A stretch of DNA of 46,590 bases from Gammaproteobacteria bacterium (GTDB lineage Bacteria > Pseudomonadota > Gammaproteobacteria > UBA9214). Below, piece by piece: positions 1 through 7,667 of this stretch (position 1 is its first letter; every line of letters begins with the position of its first letter). A program made the translations under genes and the position numbers. Below the pieces are notes generated by a model, which worked only from the letters and a program-made list of their open reading frames with translations, did no database searches and was not told where the DNA came from. Where the stretch lies: positions 443,469 through 490,058 of the forward strand of contig CP070821.1 in the NCBI GenBank assembly GCA_020344335.1, in the 5' to 3' direction.

Positions 1-70
1 CAGCTGAAAAACCGGCAGCTGGTACAAAACCCAGCATGGCGGCAAGAAATATTCCCATAAAGCGTTTCAT
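1..70 (-). CDS. N-terminus of an exported protein (partial, runs off the window)
   Basis: Only the first 23 codons are in the window. They encode a short basic start (MKRF) followed by a hydrophobic stretch with small residues near its end, a typical Sec signal peptide. A strong ribosome-binding site (GGAGG) sits just upstream of the ATG, which supports this start. The gene is divergent from cysS. In related genomes the neighbour of cysS is often a peptidyl-prolyl isomerase (ppiA/ppiB), so an exported cyclophilin is a reasonable guess. Nothing in the visible residues proves that, because the mature protein lies outside the window. Confidence 0.6.
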   Translation of the reverse strand, partial: MKRFMGIFLAAMLGFVPAAGFSA

Positions 71-431
71 TAGTTCCTCCACGAGTAAATCGGCGGCTGC
101 CAATGATATACCAAGGGGTTGGCAGTTATCACGCCATTCTGTCACAGATTCCTGCTCCCTTTGTACAGGGCGAGACGATATACAGAAAGTATGAGTACCG
201 TGGAAGGCAGGAGAAGGTGAGACCGGGAACCGGTCGAGAAACTGGCCTGGGCCATGTGGAGAGCGGCCAGGGTATAGCATCGTTTGCCCGGTTCCTGCTG
301 ATAAAGTTGCATTGAGACTGGCAGCCTGCGGCGCCTGCAAACCCCATGACCGGACTGATATCCGCCCGATATGGATGTTTTCTCGACGCCGTTTCCGTTA
401 CCATGCTGGCGCGAAATACGGTTGCAGCAGG
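71..431. other. Divergent intergenic region between the exported-protein gene and cysS
   Basis: This stretch of about 360 bases must hold the promoters of both flanking genes. I see no convincing -35/-10 pair, no tRNA and no clear hairpin. The cysS reading frame stays open upstream to about 312, but that extension lacks conserved cysteinyl-tRNA synthetase sequence and would need a TTG start, so I leave it out of cysS. Confidence 0.5.
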
Positions 432-1868
432 ATGATAGAACTCAAGATCCACAACAGCCAGACCGGCCGCAAGGAAACCTTCGTCCCACTGGAGGAAGGC
501 AAGGTTCGCATGTACGTCTGCGGGATGACGGTTTACGACTACTGTCACCTGGGCCATGCCCGGGTCATGGTTGTTTTTGATGTCGTTACCCGCTACCTGC
601 GCCACATTGGCTATGACGTTACCTACGTCCGGAATATCACCGATGTCGACGACAAGATCATACAGCGTGCCAATGAAAGCGGCGAGGACATCGGTACGCT
701 CACAGAACGGTTTATCAGGATCATGCACGAGGATGCTGCGGCACTCGGTGTACTCGAACCGGACCTGGAGCCACGCGCCACTACCTCCATGAACGACATC
801 ATCGCCATGATCGCCACTCTGGTCGAAAAGGGCTATGCATACCAGGCCGCCAACGGTGACGTCTATTACGCAGTCAACCGCTTTGCCAACTACGGGAAGC
901 TCTCCGGCAAGAAACTCGATGAACTGCGTGCCGGTGAACGCGTTGAAGTGGACGCGGCGAAACAGGATCCGCTGGATTTCGTGCTCTGGAAATCGGCCAA
1001 GCCGGATGAGCCCAGCTGGGAGTCTCCCTGGGGTGAGGGGCGGCCGGGCTGGCATATCGAGTGCTCCGCCATGTCAACGCAATGCCTTGGCAATCACTTT
1101 GATATTCACGGCGGTGGCATGGACCTGAAATTTCCGCACCATGAAAATGAAATCGCGCAGTCGGAAGCAGCGACCGGTGAACCCTTCGTGAATCTCTGGA
1201 TGCACAACGGTTTCGTGAAGGTCGACGAGGAAAAAATGTCCAAGTCACTCGGTAATTTTTTTACCGTGAGGGAAATACTCAAAAACTACCGGGCAGAAGA
1301 AGTGCGCTACTTCATCCTGGCGAGCCATTACCGCAGCCCGCTCAACTATACACAGGAAAACCTGGATAACGGCAAAGCCGCATTGAACAGATTGTATACA
1401 GCGTTATACGGCTTGGCACCGATTCATGCCCCATGTGACGACGAGTATACAAAAGCTTTTTATGAAGCGATGAGCGACGATTTCAACACACCGGAGGCCA
1501 TCGCGGTTCTGTTCGATATCACGCGAGAGATCAATCGCAACCGGGAAACTGACAGCAACAGGGCGAATGAACTGGCAGGATGCCTAGTGTTCCTTGGTGA
1601 AATTCTAGGTCTACTGCAGCAAGATCCGGAAACCTACAGGAAAGGAAAGACAGAAATATATGCCTCCACAGACGAGTTGAAACTCGAGACACATAAAGCC
1701 TCAATCTCTACTCTTTCCGATGAAAAAATTGACGAGATGATTGAAATGAGGGATAGGGCCAGACAGGAAAAAAACTGGGCAGAATCTGACAGGATACGTG
1801 ATGAACTTGACTCCCAAGGCATCGTGCTGGAAGACAGTGCATCCGGAACCACCTGGCGCAGAAAATAG
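432..1868 (+). CDS. cysS: Cysteinyl-tRNA synthetase
   Basis: Charges tRNA-Cys with cysteine in the cytoplasm. The 478-residue product shows the class I signatures: HLGH (residues 39-42, the HIGH motif) and KMSKS (268-272). The zinc ligands that give cysteine specificity align with the known set: Cys30, Cys211, His236 and Glu240. It ends in the family's conserved GTTWRRK. The start is placed at the ATG that gives the usual [13 protein letters not shown] N-terminus; no well-spaced Shine-Dalgarno is visible. It is about 17 residues longer than the 461-residue E. coli enzyme because of a polar insert near residues 400-430, and that stretch uses more A/T-rich codons than the rest. It converges on folD with a gap of 8 bases. 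Confidence 0.97.
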   Translation: MIELKIHNSQTGRKETFVPLEEGKVRMYVCGMTVYDYCHLGHARVMVVFDVVTRYLRHIGYDVTYVRNITDVDDKIIQRANESGEDIGTLTERFIRIMHEDAAALGVLEPDLEPRATTSMNDIIAMIATLVEKGYAYQAANGDVYYAVNRFANYGKLSGKKLDELRAGERVEVDAAKQDPLDFVLWKSAKPDEPSWESPWGEGRPGWHIECSAMSTQCLGNHFDIHGGGMDLKFPHHENEIAQSEAATGEPFVNLWMHNGFVKVDEEKMSKSLGNFFTVREILKNYRAEEVRYFILASHYRSPLNYTQENLDNGKAALNRLYTALYGLAPIHAPCDDEYTKAFYEAMSDDFNTPEAIAVLFDITREINRNRETDSNRANELAGCLVFLGEILGLLQQDPETYRKGKTEIYASTDELKLETHKASISTLSDEKIDEMIEMRDRARQEKNWAESDRIRDELDSQGIVLEDSASGTTWRRK

Positions 1869-1876
1869 AACCGCGC

Positions 1877-2731
1877 TCAGGCGTGCAATTCCTCGGCAGC
1901 AAGCAGGGTGTTTTCCAGCAGTGTCGCTACCGTCATCGGTCCGACACCCCCCGGAACCGGGCTAATCCAGGCGGCGCGTTTGCTGGCCGCCACGAAACCG
2001 ATATCACCGGACAGACTGCCATTTTCCAGCCGGCTGATGCCGACATCGATCACCGTCGCACCGGGCTTGACCCACTCTCCGGGGATCAGTCCGGGTTTTC
2101 CGACCGCAACCACCAGTATGTCGGCACGTCCCACGTGGTAGTCGAGATTCCGGGTGAACCGGTGACAGGTGGTCACCGTACAACCCGCCAGCAGCAGCTC
2201 GAGGGTCATCGGTCGCCCGACATTATTCGAGGCCCCGACGATCACCGCTTCGCGCCCGAGAAATTTTTCACCCGTGTGCTCGAGCAGGGTAATCACGCCC
2301 TTGGGCGTGCAGGAACGCAGCTGGGGGCGCCGTAGTGCAAGCCGCCCGATCGTGTACGGGTGGAAACCATCCACATCCTTGTCCGGCCGGATGGTTTCCG
2401 TCACCTTTTCGGCGTCTATCTGGGCAGGCAACGGAAATTGCACCAGAATCCCGTCAATCTCATCGTCCGCGTTGAGCCCTGCGATGAGTTCCAGCAGTTC
2501 TTCCTCGCTCGTGGTATCCGGCAGATCAAAGTCGCGTGACAGCATACCGGCCTCGTCGCAGGCCCGGCGCTTGTTGTGAACATAGATCTCGGAAGCCGTG
2601 TCGTGTCCGACCAGGATGACCGCAAGACCTGGTGGGCGTAACCCGGCGTCAATGCGCTCGGTAATGCGGTTTTTGATGCTCTGCCGTACCTTGGCAGCGA
2701 TGACATTGCCATCAATCAGCTTTGCAGGCAT
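1877..2731 (-). CDS. folD: Bifunctional methylenetetrahydrofolate dehydrogenase / methenyl-THF cyclohydrolase
   Basis: FolD interconverts 5,10-methylene-, methenyl- and 10-formyl-tetrahydrofolate using NADP, feeding purine and formyl-methionine synthesis. The 284-residue protein begins [16 protein letters not shown] and carries the family signatures: the [22 protein letters not shown] segment region near residues 40-60 (catalytic Lys in VHNKRRAC), the Q-F-PLP loop, and the Rossmann segment [12 protein letters not shown], where the family usually has GRSxxVGxP. It closes with [18 protein letters not shown]. The frame stays open 15 codons further upstream, but the conserved N-terminus starts at this ATG. 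The next gene upstream is the tRNA array on the other strand. Confidence 0.96.
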   Translation of the reverse strand: MPAKLIDGNVIAAKVRQSIKNRITERIDAGLRPPGLAVILVGHDTASEIYVHNKRRACDEAGMLSRDFDLPDTTSEEELLELIAGLNADDEIDGILVQFPLPAQIDAEKVTETIRPDKDVDGFHPYTIGRLALRRPQLRSCTPKGVITLLEHTGEKFLGREAVIVGASNNVGRPMTLELLLAGCTVTTCHRFTRNLDYHVGRADILVVAVGKPGLIPGEWVKPGATVIDVGISRLENGSLSGDIGFVAASKRAAWISPVPGGVGPMTVATLLENTLLAAEELHA

Positions 2732-2856
2732 AGGGTGTCTTATCAGGGATGCTTGACAAGCACGGGATTCTCGCACGGGGCATTGGCGCTAGACAACACA
2801 ACATCGCACTTTGACCGCAAACTGTGAAGTTGTGGCCCGTTGCCCGTTCGCTTCAT

Positions 2857-2885
2857 TTGACCGTTTCCAGAGCAGCACGTATTAT
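2857..2885 (+). promoter_or_regulatory. Sigma-70 promoter of the tRNA-Pro/Arg/His/Lys array
   Basis: TTGACC (2857-2862) and TATTAT (2880-2885) are separated by exactly 17 bases. A GC-rich discriminator (CGCG) follows, which is typical of stringently controlled stable-RNA promoters. The predicted start lies about 50 bases before tRNA-Pro. Confidence 0.75.
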
Positions 2886-2943
2886 CGCGTGGCTCAGCAA
2901 GGACGATACACTACTGAATCGCCTCGTGAATGCACAGATAATA

Positions 2944-3020
2944 CGGGGTATAGCGCAGTCTGGTAGCGCGCCTGCTTTGGGAGCAGGATGTCGGGGGTTC
3001 AAATCCCTCTACCCCGACCA
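2944..3020 (+). tRNA. tRNA-Pro (anticodon TGG)
   Basis: A 77-nt cloverleaf. The acceptor arms CGGGGTA and TACCCCG pair, the anticodon stem CCTGC/GCAGG encloses TTTGGGA with TGG at 2978-2980, and the T-loop is TTCAAAT. The CCA end is encoded. First gene of the array. Confidence 0.97.
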
Positions 3021-3062
3021 GTTTTTCAGGGCGCAGGTAGCGAGGGCCGGTCAACTGACATA

Positions 3063-3139
3063 GCGCCCGTAGCTCAACCGGATAGAGCACCGGCCTTCTA
3101 AGCCGACGGTTGCAGGTTCGAATCCTGCCGGGCGCGCCA
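3063..3139 (+). tRNA. tRNA-Arg (anticodon TCT)
   Basis: A 77-nt cloverleaf with acceptor GCGCCCG/CGGGCGC and encoded CCA. The anticodon loop CTTCTAA contains TCT, which reads AGA/AGG. The outermost anticodon-stem pair appears to be a C-A mismatch; the rest is canonical and close to the E. coli tRNA-Arg(UCU). Confidence 0.96.
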
Positions 3140-3178
3140 TTCTCGATGGCTGGCAGATATTGTGTAACTTTAGTTTAT

Positions 3179-3255
3179 GGTGGGCGTAGCTCAGTTGGTA
3201 GAGCCCTGGATTGTGATTCCAGTCGTCGTGGGTTCGAGTCCCATCGTCCACCCCA
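3179..3255 (+). tRNA. tRNA-His (anticodon GTG)
   Basis: The start includes the extra 5' G (position -1) that is the identity element of tRNA-His. It pairs with C73 just before the encoded CCA. The anticodon arm CTGGATTGTGATTCCAG contains GTG. Third gene of the array. Confidence 0.96.
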
Positions 3256-3259
3256 AACG

Positions 3260-3336
3260 GGGCCGTTAGCTCAATTAGGCAGAGCAGTGGACTCTTAATC
3301 CATTGGTTATAGGTTCGATTCCTATACGGCCCACCA
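3260..3336 (+). tRNA. tRNA-Lys (anticodon CTT)
   Basis: Acceptor GGGCCGT/ACGGCCC, encoded CCA, T-loop TTCGATT. The anticodon stem GTGGA/TCCAT encloses CTCTTAA, giving anticodon CTT, which reads only AAG. Many gammaproteobacteria, including E. coli, use only the TTT isoacceptor, so a separate TTT gene is expected elsewhere. It begins four bases after tRNA-His and is surely cotranscribed with it. Confidence 0.95.
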
Positions 3337-3534
3337 AATCAGAGGCCACGTTATTCGCGGGTTTTGACTGCCAAACGTCAGCAAACCTGTAAATCCTTCC
3401 AGTCTGTTGTCCGAGGAGTGCGCACAGTAAAGTGATACGGCGACTGGATTACTCGAGCCCGCCCGAGATTGACGCATTAATTCTCTGCTGCCACTAAAGC
3501 CCGTGCATCAGCTGCACAGACTACCTGACTGCCG

Positions 3535-3563
3535 CGGCGTCGCGCCGGCTTTGGTGTTTTTTT
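3535..3563 (+). terminator. Possible terminator of the four-tRNA transcript
   Basis: A short GC-rich stem (CGGCG, loop TCG, CGCCG) is followed nine bases later by seven T residues. The gap between stem and T-run is longer than ideal, so the call is tentative. Confidence 0.35.
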
Positions 3564-3725
3564 ACGCATCTTCCTGATATGCGGTTCATTTCATCTAAAG
3601 GCACCTGACAGAAAGGTGGCCGACTGGTGTCAGACCAGCGTCCGGACAACGGGGATAACATATCGTATTTACTGCTGCCAGATGCATGACAATCACACAG
3701 ACAAATGCGGGTTCGGGGGGTGCGC

Positions 3726-3749
3726 TAACGGAATATAAGCCGTTATAAT
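3726..3749 (+). promoter_or_regulatory. -10 element of tRNA-Leu overlapped by an inverted repeat
   Basis: TATAAT is at 3744-3749, about 55 bases before tRNA-Leu. The 6-bp inverted repeat TAACGG (3726-3731) / CCGTTA (3740-3745) overlaps the upstream part of the -10 box. I see no good -35 at 16-18 bases, so a regulator may act here or the promoter may be weak. Confidence 0.45.
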
Positions 3750-3804
3750 CATTCGGGTATCAGTCGGCGTAACACTCGAAGGTCTAGATGTTTTTCCAGG
3801 CTTG

Positions 3805-3889
<85 letters not shown>

Positions 3890-3985
3890 ATTAAATATTT
3901 TAAATACAGATAGTTAGCTTGATAACAGCGATAATGCAAAGATTGCATCAAACAAGCAACTGGCGATTTAAGCTGAGGTAGATAA

Positions 3986-5275
3986 ATGCAAGTATTCGTT
4001 GAAAATACGGGCGGGCTGGAACGCAGGATGACAGTACAGGTTCCTGCCGAACGCATCGACCAGGAAGTGACCTCCCGTCTGCAGTCAATGAAGGCATCGA
4101 TTCGCCTGGATGGTTTCCGGCCGGGCAAGGTCCCGCTGCAGGTGGTCGAGAAAAAATACGGTACCCAGGTACGCCAGGAAGTCATCGAGCAGGTTATCAA
4201 CTCAACCCTTCACGAAGCGCTGACGCAGGAAAACATCAGACCGGCAGGTGAACCCCTGATTGATCCCAGGGAGGCCAAACCGGGCGAGCAACTGGAATTC
4301 ATAGCAACATTCGAGGTATTTCCTGAAATAGAAGGTGATATCCAGTACGGTTTTAAGGTCATCCGGCCTATCGTTGCAATCGGCGAGGATGATATCTCCT
4401 CCATGCTTGAAAAACTGCGCAAACAGCGTGCTACCGGGAGTGTGGTTGACAGGAAAGCACAAATTGAGGATCAGGTTGTCATCGATTTTGAAGGGAGCGT
4501 TGACGGCAATGCGTTTACAGGAAACAAGGGAGAGCAGTTTCCTGTTGTATTGGGCTCGAATTCGATGATACCCGGATTTGAAGATCAGCTGGTAGGGTCT
4601 TCAGCGGGTGACGAAACCACCATCAAAGTTACCTTTCCGGACGACTACCCGGCTGGTGAACTTGCCGGCAAGGATGCCGAGTTCAAGGTGAAGGTGCACT
4701 CTGTATCCGAGATGGTACTGCCGGCGTTGGATGATGACTTTGCACGCGCATTCGGCATGGAAGACAAGGGGCTTGAAGGCCTTAAGGCGGAAGTGACCAA
4801 CAACCTGCAGCGAGAACTGAATGCAATCGTTGCAGCCAACCTCAAAGACCAGCTGTTTTCCGGGCTGCTGGAAAACAATCCTGTAGAGGTGCCACGCAAA
4901 CTGGTTGACAATGAACTGCAACAGCTGCAATCGCAAAATGAACATCAGGGTGCCGATGCAGCGCAACTTGCAGCTACCGCAGAACGCCGGGTCAAACTGG
5001 GTGTGATTCTTTCCGAGGTCATCAAGCAGAACCAGCTCCAGGTCGATCCGGACAGGGTGCGCAAAGCAATCGAAACAATTGCTGCTTCCTATGAGAAACC
5101 GGAAGAAGTTGTTCAGTACTACTACGGCAATCAGGAAATGCTTGCCGGCATACAGTCAGCTGTTATGGAAGACCAGGTGGTTGACTGGATGGTGGAATAT
5201 GCCAACCTTGAAATACAGGACGAACAGACCACCTTCGATGCGCTCGTTGAAGCCGCCAGGCAGACTAAAGGATAA
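3986..5275 (+). CDS. tig: Trigger factor, ribosome-associated chaperone and prolyl isomerase
   Basis: Binds the ribosome exit tunnel and shields nascent chains in the cytosol. The 429-residue length is normal (E. coli 432). The N-terminal ribosome-docking signature GFRPGKVP is at about residues 44-51, the FKBP-like isomerase domain covers roughly 150-245, and the helical C-terminal chaperone arms follow. A GAGGT ribosome-binding site sits seven bases before the ATG. It is six bases upstream of clpP and is probably cotranscribed with it. The AT-rich leader contains a small inverted repeat (ATGCAA/TTGCAT) of unknown role. Confidence 0.97.
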   Translation: MQVFVENTGGLERRMTVQVPAERIDQEVTSRLQSMKASIRLDGFRPGKVPLQVVEKKYGTQVRQEVIEQVINSTLHEALTQENIRPAGEPLIDPREAKPGEQLEFIATFEVFPEIEGDIQYGFKVIRPIVAIGEDDISSMLEKLRKQRATGSVVDRKAQIEDQVVIDFEGSVDGNAFTGNKGEQFPVVLGSNSMIPGFEDQLVGSSAGDETTIKVTFPDDYPAGELAGKDAEFKVKVHSVSEMVLPALDDDFARAFGMEDKGLEGLKAEVTNNLQRELNAIVAANLKDQLFSGLLENNPVEVPRKLVDNELQQLQSQNEHQGADAAQLAATAERRVKLGVILSEVIKQNQLQVDPDRVRKAIETIAASYEKPEEVVQYYYGNQEMLAGIQSAVMEDQVVDWMVEYANLEIQDEQTTFDALVEAARQTKG

Positions 5276-5281
5276 ACGCAC

Positions 5282-5932
5282 ATGACCGATAGAAATTCCA
5301 TGAATGGGGCCACTGACACCAGGGCATTGAATCTCGTTCCGATTGTCATCGAGCAGACGGCACGTGGTGAACGTTCCTACGATATTTATTCACGCCTCCT
5401 GAAGGAACGCGTCATATTTATCGTGGGGCCGGTAGAGGACTACATGGCGAATGTTGTTGTAGCCCAGCTGCTCTTTCTCGAATCGGAAAATCCCGACAAG
5501 GACATACACCTTTACATAAATTCACCGGGCGGATCAGTTACCGCAGGGCTTGCAATTTATGACACCATGCAATTCATCAGACCCGACATCAATACGATGT
5601 GTGTCGGTCAGGCAGCAAGTATGGGCGCGTTGCTGCTGGCGGGGGGTACCACTGGCAAGCGAGTTTGCCTGCCGCATTCGCGGATGATGATCCATCAGCC
5701 TCTTGGCGGTTTCCAGGGCCAGGCAACGGACATTGATATCCATGCACGCGAAATTCTCCTGATCAGGGAAAAACTGAACCAGATCCTTTCCAAACATACC
5801 GACCAATCAATCGAGCGAATCCGGGAAGACACAGAGAGGGATAATTTCATGGGCGCCGAGGAAGCGCGCGGATACGGCCTGATTGACGAAATACTCGAGC
5901 GGCGGGAAACCGGCGGGGACGAAGCTCAGTAA
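5282..5932 (+). CDS. clpP: ATP-dependent Clp protease proteolytic subunit
   Basis: The 14-mer serine peptidase chamber of ClpXP. The catalytic triad is complete: Ser113 in [10 protein letters not shown], His138 in MMIHQPLGG and Asp187. It is 216 residues long, and the first 15 or so residues are probably a processed propeptide as in E. coli. The start codon is six bases after the tig stop, and AAGGA at the end of tig serves as its ribosome-binding site. It is followed after 187 bases by clpX. Confidence 0.98.
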   Translation: MTDRNSMNGATDTRALNLVPIVIEQTARGERSYDIYSRLLKERVIFIVGPVEDYMANVVVAQLLFLESENPDKDIHLYINSPGGSVTAGLAIYDTMQFIRPDINTMCVGQAASMGALLLAGGTTGKRVCLPHSRMMIHQPLGGFQGQATDIDIHAREILLIREKLNQILSKHTDQSIERIREDTERDNFMGAEEARGYGLIDEILERRETGGDEAQ

Positions 5933-5961
5933 TTCAGGACGGGAATAGGCAGAAATACCGG

Positions 5962-6033
5962 TGTTCCTGTGCCCATGCCTCCACCGGGCGACCGGGCCTA
6001 ACCCCGCGAGTCAGCAGGGAATATACAGGAACA
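5962..6033 (+). repeat. Nine-base inverted repeat in the clpP-clpX spacer
   Basis: TGTTCCTGT (5962-5970) and ACAGGAACA (6025-6033) are perfect inverted copies separated by 54 bases. They could close a structured RNA domain in the clpX leader or form a split operator. No known regulator site is recognised. Confidence 0.45.
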
Positions 6034-6119
6034 ATACACAGAAGGAGTTGATTCATAATAACAAATAGTGTTACAAAAGGTGTTAGAAGTGCTTTTGAAA
6101 GGCTTGAGGGTAATAACGT

Positions 6120-7391
6120 ATGAGCAACGACAGAGACGGTAAGGGTGACGACGGCAAGCTGCTCTACTGCTCTTTTTGTGGCAAGAGCCAGCACGAAGTG
6201 CGCAAGCTGATTGCGGGACCGTCCGTTTTCGTTTGCGATGAATGTGTTGAGCTCTGCAATGACATCATCCGGGAGGAAATGCAGGAAAAAACCTCCGGCG
6301 ATGGTGACAAATTGCCCAAGCCGCAGGAAATCAACGAAGTCCTCAACGAATACGTAATCGGCCAGGACCGCGCAAAGAAAGTCCTGTCAGTCGCCGTCTA
6401 TAACCATTACAAGCGGCTGGATGCAGGCCTCAAGAAGGATGATGTTGAACTGTCCAAGAGCAATATCCTGCTAATCGGGCCAACCGGTTCCGGCAAAACC
6501 CTGCTGGCAGAAACCCTGGCCCGCATGCTGAATGTACCGTTTACCATCGCGGATGCCACCACCCTGACAGAAGCCGGATATGTCGGTGAGGATGTCGAAA
6601 ACATAATTCAGAAATTGCTGCAGAAGTGCGACTATGACGTCGACAAGGCACAAACAGGCATCGTCTATATCGACGAAATCGACAAGATCTCGCGTAAATC
6701 GGACAATCCGTCAATCACCCGGGATGTATCCGGCGAGGGTGTGCAGCAGGCACTGCTCAAGCTGATTGAAGGCACGGTGGCCTCGGTACCGCCGCAGGGC
6801 GGTCGCAAGCACCCGCAGCAGGAATTCCTGCAGGTCGATACATCGAATATCCTGTTCATTGTCGGTGGCGCATTTGCCGGTCTGGACAAGATTATTCGCA
6901 GCCGGTCGGAAACCGGCGGTATCGGTTTTTCCGCTGAAGTCAGGAGCAAGGATGAGGATTCCAACCTTGGTGAAATCCTCTATGATGTGGAGCCAGAAGA
7001 TCTAATTAAATACGGACTTATCCCTGAATTTGTTGGCAGGCTTCCGGTTGTCGCTACACTGGAAGAACTGGACGAGGAAGCCCTGGTCCAGATCCTTACC
7101 GAACCGAGAAACGCACTCACCAAACAGTACGCCAAGCTGTTTGAAATGGAAGGGTGCGAAATCGAATTTCGGGATGATGCCCTGCTGGCCATTGCCCGCA
7201 AGGCCATGGAAAGAAAAACCGGAGCGCGGGGTCTGCGCACCATCCTCGAGCAGATACTACTGGATACCATGTACGACCTCCCGTCGCTCGAAAACGTCAG
7301 AAAAGTGGTCATTGATGACGGTGTTATCGATGGCGCTTCCAAGCCGTACATGATTTTTGACGCACCGGAGCCCATGGCGGTTTCCGAGTAG
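6120..7391 (+). CDS. clpX: Clp protease ATP-binding unfoldase ClpX
   Basis: AAA+ unfoldase that feeds substrates to ClpP. The N-terminal zinc-binding domain has Cys17, Cys20, Cys39 and Cys42. Walker A is GPTGSGKT (120-127) and Walker B ends at Asp185-Glu186. The IGF loop that docks on ClpP is present (within GGIGFSAE). At 423 residues it matches E. coli (424). A GAGGG ribosome-binding site sits 10 bases before the start. The spacer from clpP leaves room for its own promoter. A long hairpin follows the stop codon. Confidence 0.98.
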   Translation: MSNDRDGKGDDGKLLYCSFCGKSQHEVRKLIAGPSVFVCDECVELCNDIIREEMQEKTSGDGDKLPKPQEINEVLNEYVIGQDRAKKVLSVAVYNHYKRLDAGLKKDDVELSKSNILLIGPTGSGKTLLAETLARMLNVPFTIADATTLTEAGYVGEDVENIIQKLLQKCDYDVDKAQTGIVYIDEIDKISRKSDNPSITRDVSGEGVQQALLKLIEGTVASVPPQGGRKHPQQEFLQVDTSNILFIVGGAFAGLDKIIRSRSETGGIGFSAEVRSKDEDSNLGEILYDVEPEDLIKYGLIPEFVGRLPVVATLEELDEEALVQILTEPRNALTKQYAKLFEMEGCEIEFRDDALLAIARKAMERKTGARGLRTILEQILLDTMYDLPSLENVRKVVIDDGVIDGASKPYMIFDAPEPMAVSE

Positions 7392-7429
7392 TCAAAAAAG
7401 TACATATTAAACAATCACATGTAATTAAC

Positions 7430-7457
7430 AACATGTCGCCCTGGAGGGTGGCATGTT
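7430..7457 (+). promoter_or_regulatory. Strong hairpin between clpX and lon
   Basis: The two 13-base arms AACATGTCGCCCT and AGGGTGGCATGTT pair over about 12 positions with two G-T pairs and a two-base turn that would open in practice. No T-run follows, so it is not a standard intrinsic terminator. It may stabilise the clpX mRNA 3' end or act as a Rho-linked end. Confidence 0.55.
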
Positions 7458-7492
7458 CCTTGCTGTGAAATAAATGCCCGCCAACAAAAATG

Positions 7493-7521
7493 GTTGAAGT
7501 GTGGTGTAGCGCCCCCCATAT
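7493..7521 (+). promoter_or_regulatory. Sigma-32 (heat-shock) promoter of lon
   Basis: GTTGAAG (7493-7499), a 14-base spacer and CCCCATAT (7514-7521) match the RpoH consensus CTTGAAA-N13/15-CCCCATNT closely. It lies about 140 bases before the lon start. The lon gene of E. coli is a classical heat-shock gene, so the placement agrees with the known biology. Confidence 0.75.
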
Positions 7522-7667
7522 TGGGAGCACAGGGTGCACGGCGCTATACATCATTTCTGGCAGGCAGGTCACCGGGAATTACCGGGCTTGAGCTGACGGT
7601 TTTCTGACAGCTGGCCAATGGCAACCCGGTTTGCAAGCAATTCAATCAGCAATGGATGGGGACTGAA

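Larger units (their letters stand above)
3337..3804. other. Intergenic region inside the tRNA array
   Basis: About 470 bases between tRNA-Lys and tRNA-Leu. I find no protein-coding sequence: the open frames here are short and read through tRNA genes. The region contains a weak terminator-like hairpin (3535-3563) and a -10 box with an overlapping inverted repeat before tRNA-Leu. Both have their own entries. A small RNA cannot be excluded. Confidence 0.5.

Noticed and set aside
129..1055. 308-codon open frame antisense to cysS
   Set aside because: Overlaps the conserved catalytic half of cysS, has no ribosome-binding site and no recognisable domain.
3051..3298. Open frames across tRNA genes
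   Set aside because: They read through tRNA-Arg, His and Lys. The familiar-looking peptides are commonly mis-annotated translations of tRNA sequence.
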